Source of the DNA: Opisthorchis felineus
Taxonomy: Eukaryota; Platyhelminthes; Trematoda; Opisthorchiida; Opisthorchiidae
NCBI GenBank assembly: GCA_004794785.1
Contig: SJOL01002741.1
Location: 70,481 to 134,480, forward strand
Length of the DNA stretch: 64,000 bases
Reading direction: 5' to 3'
In this document: piece by piece, positions 50,101 to 59,100 of the stretch
Layout: every line of letters begins with the position of its first letter
How positions within the stretch are numbered: the stretch's first letter is position 1
The notes under the pieces: generated by a model
Told to the model about the DNA's origin: nothing
The model's database searches: none
The model's input: the letters and a program-made list of their open reading frames with translations, nothing else
Position numbers and translations under genes: made by a program

Positions 50101-53100
50101 CCTTGAAGTCAAAGAATACCAAAAGTGTGAGTCGTCTGTACATATGACGTTGCTCTAACACCTGACGGAGTGTGAAGATGTGGTCAACGCAGCCTCTACC
50201 CGGTCGAAATCCCACTTGATTCTCACGAGTCAAGGTTTCGCGTGCCACCGTAAGACGACGAAGAATCAGTGACGCCAGAAGTCTTGTCACAACAGGAGTC
50301 AAACTAACACCTCTGTGGTTGCTACATTCACTGCGAGTACCCTTTTTGCAAATGGCACTACTATCGATTCACCCCAGTTGTCTGGGACGGTCTCTTTCTC
50401 CCAGATAGACCCAAACAGGCTAGACAGGCACTGGCTGAGAAGTCCACCGCCATCCTTGAAAAGAGCAGGTGGAAGGTCGTCAGGACCAGCAGCACGATGA
50501 CGCTTGAGTAGAGAAATACACTCGGACACTTCCGAGGCCGAAGGTGGCTCCAGATTCACGGTCCACCTTTCTGTTGAAGGCCAGGATTCTAGATTGGAGG
50601 TAGCAGGTGGCCAACTGAATTAAGCTTGCAGGTGCCTGCCGACAAAGCTACCGTTTCAACAAATTCCGGTATAAGTGGAGTTTACTGTCTAGGCACCTAG
50701 TAAGCTTGCTTGCTTTTGCTTCATTGTCTGGTTCCTGGTTACGCCTTACTTTGCAATCTCACTGAAGCCAACAATTACCCAGCACTGTTACCGCAGCGCT
50801 AGGAGTGCGGTGATAATCAAATGTTTGTGGACGTTTCGGCTGTCATGTGGGAGTGCCCAGTTTTTACGTACACGAAACATTGCATCTCTCATAAGCTTAC
50901 TGCATACGCGGCCTTCCAGAGTCAACTAGCTTAGTTTTTCGGGTGGTCATACATTTCCCGCTCATCGTGAACCAACCGTTTACTTGTAAAAACATTACAT
51001 TTGATCCTAGTTTATTTTATAACTAAATGTCACGGCGTTTTCGATGTTCTCCACACACAATTCTAGTCGCAATAATCCTGGTGCACGCGTAGCGAAAGCT
51101 GCGACTGCCAAATCTGCCGTGTGTGCGGATAGCAATATGCCTGCCTCGCCTCGAGTGGAATTGAAACCGAAACATTCTGGTAAGTGGCTCAGTGCGCACT
51201 TATTCACACTGCCTCTGCTTAAACCCGGCCAAAGCGAGTAATATCTGTCTGAATTTAATCAATTTTAACCAAAATAAAACATTGTTTTACCGCTGGTCAC
51301 TTCACACGTTGTTACTGGTGTAATCCGTGCACAAGTTCTCTCCAGAACGTGCATACCCCCTTTGTGCGAACTGACTAAGTCTCCTCAGATGGTGCAAAAA
51401 GCCGTTTGCAAAGCAATCGCGTTGTTCGCTAAAAACACCCGAGAAACGAATATTTCGATAAATAAAGTCTGTTCAAGAGCCACAAACAGACCAAACGTCA
51501 CCTGATGAACAGCCAATGAACACACTACCTTCAATTGTAGCAGACAGTAGCATTCACTCGACCAGGTAGTCACATCTTAGATGCCTGGGTTCACCTTGCT
51601 CAACTGATTATTGGCTGATAGTGGCAGGTGGTCCACATCTGGTATGGCACACGCTACTTGTGAGTAGTGTAGCCGCAGAATTCAGACCTACTTCTTTGCC
51701 CCGTGTCAGTTAATCGAAATCTTGAAACTTTGGACCAGAATCCGAAAAGAGCTGACCATTCTACACCTTATTTTTTAGACGTTCAAATACGAGCATATGT
51801 TACATGCCCTTGTTGTGATGGGCATCCTATAGGGGCTGTTAAATGGCATCCCAAAGCGTGTTCTTTTTTGTTGTTGTTAGGAGGGGGTAACTTAGTGCCC
51901 CTCCTTCTTCGGCATCTGTGAAAACGCACTGTTTCTTCTCCGTGGTTGAATAAACTACTCGTGATCCCCTGCACAAGTGTCTTGGTTAGAGCTCTAAAGC
52001 GTTTTGTGACCTTCGAATAGCAATTTGGATTCACTCTACTGTGGGGATTTTAGAGTTGACTTTGAGAGCGTATCTTGTATAGTATGTTAGCTTAGTGTGA
52101 CCGAGCTGTATGCACCTGGTGGCAGTGACCTAAGACGTCGCAAAACGATTTTGTGGGTTGTGGTCGAAACGAGTAAAACCTGCTCCGATTCGAGACGTTT
52201 CTCCAATAGTGTCCCCAGACTTTGGACCGGACTCTGGAAACAAACGAAATTAACTGATGGTGAGCTGTGGACTATTGACCCATGGAAATGGTCTGCGAAT
52301 GCGAAGTTGAGGGTCCTCACTGGTTAAAACTCATATTTGATCATTCCAACACTGAATGTGAGGCGGACGTATCCCAGTACTGTTCATCGCACTTCTTGGC
52401 AAACGTATTTCAATCTGACATTACAACTTCTTGTTTGATTAGTTTAGTAGATTGGTCACGATGACAATTTCAAGCAATGGTCGGTTCGAGTGTGATGAAC
52501 TTGCGGGAAAGAGTTTTGAGAATTATGTACAGGTATTTGGTTTTGCTACACTAAACTAGAAATGCGCCTGACACGCTGTCAGCACCCAACAGACGGTACT
52601 CGATGTACCAAGTGACTACGTTCTCGTCCGATTGCTTTGGCTGTCTAATTTTGAAGACTGTCGGTCCTACCGGAGAGCCGAAACCGGCAAAATAGAAGGG
52701 TCAGATTACGATCAAAGTTTGTGACACGTGAATTTGTATTTCGGTGGTTAAGGGCCTAGATAGAAAGGTCATCTGCTTTGACCCTGGGACAAGATGACTC
52801 AAGCTAGGGTGCCCTAGACTGGGTGGATAAAGGCTTTAGAGACATTCTTCTTACTGTGGACACTAGGACACATGATCCGAGGCAAGCCATTTTGCTAGGC
52901 CACAACTCCGAGAGGGTTCCAACTGTAGGAACTCGGAGTGAGAAATATGCTGCCTAACCAGGTCTTGAGATCAACGCCCTCCAGGCCAATACTTCACCCG
53001 CATACTCCACCCACTCCGGATTTCCGCTGCCCTGGGGAGGATCCGAGATCACACTACTACCTGTAATCAAAATATCTCGGTTTTCATCGAATGGCTGAGT

Positions 53101-56100
53101 GAATCCTGGGGTAAGGACGTGGAACAATGGCTCCAGAACAGCATTCCGATAACGGAAGATTGCACAGGTCAGAAATTAACTTCAGATCAAAAGTCCGGGT
53201 TTATCAAGCTTTCTTCCGTCAGTTTACGGATGCAGGCTCTCGGACGTGATCAGCTGCAGCGCTTGGGCTTATGCAGGACCCAACCGCAGTACAGCAAAGA
53301 GAGTAAAGCTCTCTGTGAGAAAAAATCCTCTAGGGTGTAACAAAATAACTGCTCATTGACCATGTTTCCTAGTAGAAAGGTAGTAAGCACCAAGTCGCAT
53401 GTTTTCTGCTCCAGCCTAATGGAACTTCAGTTGAATCGGAATGTCCCGTTTCGCCTAGTGTATGCACCAGATGGTGTTTCATGTCCATGATCAATACATG
53501 TTTAAGCATTTTGGTCTGCCTGTATAGTGTTCATCACTTCGCTATCCCCAAGGTCATTTCAAACGAACAGTTGTTGTGCCACTGGGCTCAACTACTTTGA
53601 GGGCCACTAAACAAAAACGGTATAGCCGATGATTTGGCAGTACACTTCCACCTCGACTGGTGATTGAACATTTGTAGTCCGATTTCCAAGCCCAGCGGGC
53701 AATTCGCCGGCCATCATTACAACCTGAGCTACCAATTTTTCAAATGCCAACAGAAACAGTGTCATGGAAACCCTGTGAATATCGAGTTATTTTGTGTTAC
53801 CGCATCCCATTAATCCATTTTATCAACTTTGGCCTGGTCAAACCAATTTTGTCGTGCACGTATCTCAGGGTAAAGTAGTTGCCGATTTAAAGCAAGTCTG
53901 GTGAATAGTAGCCCACCAAATGGCGAAGTCATGTTTTAGCGCACTTTGTGACATCAATCATGTAGTATGGCAGCTGATCGGTAAATGTTGACCTATATTA
54001 AGGTCGTTTCTACCGTTTTCATCCCCTCTTAGACAGTAACGAGCCATTAGGGGGACCAGAAGGTACCATCTCCGGTTCTGTGGGGTATTTTCTCGGGGTT
54101 GCAGTGGGACAAGATTCTGTATATCTACAACGGTCGCCTTAACGACGATATTTCCCTTGGAGGGTAGCTTATAACTGCAGGACACACAATGACAGCTCAA
54201 GCATAATAGAGTAGCACTCACACGGGTTAGTTTAATGATACTTATTGGTCTGTGTGGTTACTGTGCTAACTGAAGACTCTTCTTTTCCTATGGTTGTTTT
54301 GCAACAAGCATTTCTGAAAAGGATTCCCATGGAGTCGTCTATAGCTCTTACGTTCTGTATCAGTCCGAAATTAATGGTCCAAATTAATGGTCCGTTCCCA
54401 ACACTATGGTTCATCCCTGGATTTTCACTCTTAATGAGCCAGTGGGCAATATCGCACCACAGTTGATCACGTGATCGTCATAGATTAACCAGAAGCGTGT
54501 GGACTATCGATCGACTGATTGACAAGTGGGTCATGAGCAAAGAAGGGTGACAATTGCATTTCTAATTCATTTACATACTCGACAGGTGTGGACGGAAAAC
54601 TCAAGCGACCCTCGAATAAATTTGTCGTTTTCGGTGTTTTCTAGCTGAAGATGCGGCGATCAGTGTTGTTCAACGTTCACCCACAGCACACAAACCGGAA
54701 GTGTCATGGTGAGCGTTTTAAGTACGAGATGCAGGGCTTTAAACGAAATAAACGTGAACGGTTCCAGTGGTGACTGGGTTGTGAAAGTCTTTCCTCTTGA
54801 AGCTTATACGGAACCAGATTGCAGTTTGTCAAAGTATGATAACAAGGATGGCAAGACCATTTGGATGAACCTTTTCACTATTGACCTATTGCTGTCAAAA
54901 ATCAGCGCTAGCCCTCTGTTTGGGCAGTCGCTTGGAGAGCTTTTGATGCGACAATCTTAGTGTTACTATTCCACGGCATTTCTGGCTTACGTTTAGTGAC
55001 CGTATGTGGTATCCAAACTAGGCAAATGTGTTTGGTCCCCGCGCGACCGGTTATCTTCGCAGATCATGTAAGCAGTCAATAACCCAGGCGTGCAGCCTCA
55101 TATGTACTTATGACCGCAAAAAGTTAGGGAAACCGATAATTTATCGGATTGAACGGTCTCACATCGTGGGTTCCGAAGCGCTCCTCTATTACGGAGAGTG
55201 ATAGGATCCGGTATGCTTAGGTAAATCAATCAACGATTGAAAGTGATAATACGGGTCTGTGATCAGCTATGCTGGCGAGTGAAGTCAGTCTTCACACACA
55301 TCATCGTCATTCAGTTTCCACAGGTCCAGTTGCTAGGCATTGAATGGTGTGTTACAGGTGAACTGGCTTATCGACAGTAACCCAGTTTTGACCTGTTACT
55401 CTTGTAGGCTTCATGCTGTTAGAGTTCCCTTATGGTTTATATGCACGCACAGTGACTATAGGCGCATAGTTTACTCATGTTGATTGATTTGATGGTTACA
55501 CATGCAAGATCATCATTGGAATATAGTAAATTTAGTGCATACGGCGTGCGGAATTGGACAAACTTCGAATAATTGATCCGAATCAGTTTCGCCAACCAAT
55601 AGGTGCACGCAATGGAACGGCGAGTAATATCAATTGGTAATCGATCGATAAAAGAAGTTTTGAGCATTGTAGCGGTTGACAATTTTCACCATGATGAGCC
55701 TCTGAACTTAGTCTGCACGAATTTCCCACTAATCCTTTTTTGTCAACATTGTAATTTCCCACCCATTGCTTTACAGAGGATTCACCACGTGTCCCCAGAT
55801 GTCAGGCTTTGTATGACTTCGAGGCGGAAAATCCGTTCGAACTCTCTTTTCATCAAGGCGATATTATCACGCTGCTTGAGCAGGTAAACACAACTTCTAG
55901 TCGTTTTGCACAGTTTAGTGAGAACACATTTGCTACCCATGGTTTAATGTCAGGCTTCGAACAGATTGAAATCATTTCTTCTTATTTTTATTCTCGGGAT
56001 TTTTTCCTGCGACTACTTGTTTTCGATTTTAAATTCAAACGAAATGGAGGTATTTCGACCCTGCGCCTCGGTGAATAAGACCGTTCATCTGTGGTACTCT

Positions 56101-59100
56101 CTCGGTACATGGGTGCAGTACAACCACGATCGAATCAATTCAATCAATTCAATTTATCAGCTATAAACCGTGTACCATAGGCACATTGGTTCCAGCTGCT
56201 ACAGTTTCTGTCACCGAAAAAGGGGAGAGTGTGGGACATACAGCCAAACCTTGGTTAGTTCGGGAACTGGGTAGCTACATATTGAAGGCGATAACTTTGA
56301 TGCACGAGTGCCACTGACTGCGCGATTGGGCCATTTCCGCCAATGTCATTAACCATTGGTGAGTTGAGTCCCGGGGTCCCCATCCAGGAACACGGCAGTT
56401 GTCGACCCGACTCAGTTCACTGGTTAGTCCTTCAATACTTCGTTGCCACTTCATACACTGTCCACCGCTCGATCGTTTCCACTCAGCATAGGGCTGGGAA
56501 GAAAAGCTCTGTGAGGCAGACGGTCTTCTGGCACGCGGAGTAGATGTCCTAACCAGCGTAACCTATGAAGCGTGAGTAATTCATCTATCGCTGGAGAGTT
56601 CCTCCTTCTTAAGACCATCTGGCATACCTCAGCATTACTAATCCGACGTTCCCACCATACCTGACCAATGCTTCGGAGACACTGGTGGTCAAACCCTGAC
56701 ATCTTCCATATGTTCCCTGCGCGTAAAGGCCACGTTTTTTTATCCATACACCACGACTGAAATGCTGTCAAATTGCCCAAGCTAAGGTAGAAGCAGTCAA
56801 GAAGCCAGGGATGGATTACAGCCGTGATATGATAAAGATCTGCAAACTTTGGAGATCATTGCTTTTTGACCTGAAAGTAGCTTGAATGCATCCACAGCAT
56901 TCTTGCTGATGATTACAAAGCTTCAATAATGGACGACCCATCGTGATTGGTTGAAATTCGCCCTACGTTTTTGGAAGGCTTGTTGACTTGTAATAATGAG
57001 TTTTCATGCTGTTTGAACGTGGCTTTGACAGAAGTCTTCCTGCGAGCAATTTGGCTTTTTCACGGCACGAACGATAGACCTCCCAATCAGCATTTAATGC
57101 CTCAATGCCTGAAGATTTTCGAGCCCTGGCCTTTCGCTCATTGGACGAATGGCTGCTACTACCGGTGTTTGCTTCTTTTCGAACTGTGTGCGCTGTTGGA
57201 GGTAGCTCAGGTGATTGAACACCCTTCAGTTATGTCGAGGTCGCGGGTTCGTGTCCCATGCCTGGCGTTCTATGCTTCATTTTTCGTATCCGTATTTCCA
57301 AATGAGACCGTACCAGATCCATTCTTGCTTGCAGTCCAAAGTTTTTTTCATGGCAGCCCCCTTACAGCTGGAAAATACTTTAAAGCCACAATTTTTGTGA
57401 CTCTTACGACTCGGAGGCGAGTGCTGAATCATCCACGCCTTTTGATCTTCGCCGATCCATAAGTACTTTCAGGTAGGGCTTTATTTAAGCTTGATGTCAA
57501 TGTGAAAAGAGACCATTCGGACGAAATCTTCGTGATTAAATCCCGAGGTTAAACCTTTTTCGCGTTATACTACACTGTAAGACGTAAAGCGCATAATAGA
57601 AAGCACAGCTGATTTCGTTTTCCCACTTCTGACACCTGAATCCCGTATCGGTCCCGCAACAGATTACGCAAGTATTGCCAATTCCGAATCTCACACTTGT
57701 TCTTCCTTCGAGTTCAACTCGTTCGCCTACAGAACATGAGCGGGGATAAAGGTCTCCAGTGTATCACATCGAACTGCTCAGTGGGAACCGGATGCAAAGC
57801 TTTGACCTGTTTGTCAAAAACTCCGTTATACTAAATCGTCACCCCGATAAAACCGTGCACATCATGTCTGATGTTTTCTGCTCATTTGTGCAGTGACTTT
57901 GAACAGAGCACTGCACAAACTCCCATTCACTGAATCACGCAATTTCCGGTTATGGCAAAGTTTCTTTTGTCTCATTTGTATGGCTATTCCGTTGCCACCC
58001 ATCGTCCTTTGTTCACAGGTTCATCTCGTGTGATTTTTCATCCACCAAGTGATCAGCTGTCTACAATCATTCATTCACGTGACTCACCTCACCTGATTGT
58101 CCCTCCACTGATCAGGTGCCTAGTCGATCAACGTTGGTCATAATCTAGGCAATGTTAAATCGTAAATCGATTTCTACGCTGAACGGTAAACACCGCTTTT
58201 GATCCAGTCCAAAGGACCATACGACTTTTGAAAAAGCAGTGACCACAGGGACAAATAGATGCATTCTACAGAATGCCTTTGGAGTAGTTTCCTTAATTCC
58301 CAACCTAAGTGTAAACTTTGAAGTCATTTGAAACGTTAATAAGTAAAGCGATCACCTCACTGTTGATGTACCTCTTCCGCGCGCATAACATAATTTGGGT
58401 TGATTTTATTCTCCCGACTCAGTGACCTGCGTTAATTGGACTGAAACGGGTTCAAATGTTTTGTTGTCCTGAAACGAGCATCAAAGACAGTACCCATTTA
58501 AATGCCCGTGGCTAATGAGGTGTGATCATTGGGTCTTCAAAAATATTAAGTCAAGCAAATTAAGGGGTCCTCCACCGGTGTCTATCAAATATACTCATTT
58601 GAGGTTTTGCGCTCCATTTGTAATCTACCGAGTTTGCCTTATTTCCAGTCGTCGCGGGGCTTCTGCACGGATGTACGCCTACAGCTTTTGCACTGCCAAA
58701 CATGGTAACCAACAAGTGAAGGGTGGGACGTTGAACTAAGCTCCTCTCGTGGTCCATGGACCCAGTACGTGTCAAAAACTGTATCCACAAGCTCATTCTT
58801 AGGCTCTGCTTAAAGCTGGGAGTAATAATCTGGCACCAAGGGGTTTGTTCCGTCCCCTGTCGCTCTGTCAGCTTTTCTGGAGCCTCGTTTGAGGAGTTAG
58901 TGTCACGAAAGAACCAAGGACTTTGTCCTCTTCTTGGGCACACGTGGGGGATCATCAGTCGACACTAAATCCACCATGATATCCCACTGCGGTTAGCCGA
59001 TCTGAACGACAAAACATCCCGCTGATGTCACTGGAATATACATGTTTTTGGCTGTTGGGTTTCTTCAGAGACATTCTCCGACAAGCCTTAGGACCACAGG

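Noticed and set aside
48793..50640. Retrovirus or LTR retrotransposon
   Set aside because: No gag, protease, integrase or LTRs; the RT type, endonuclease in related copies and microsatellite tail are of non-LTR elements.
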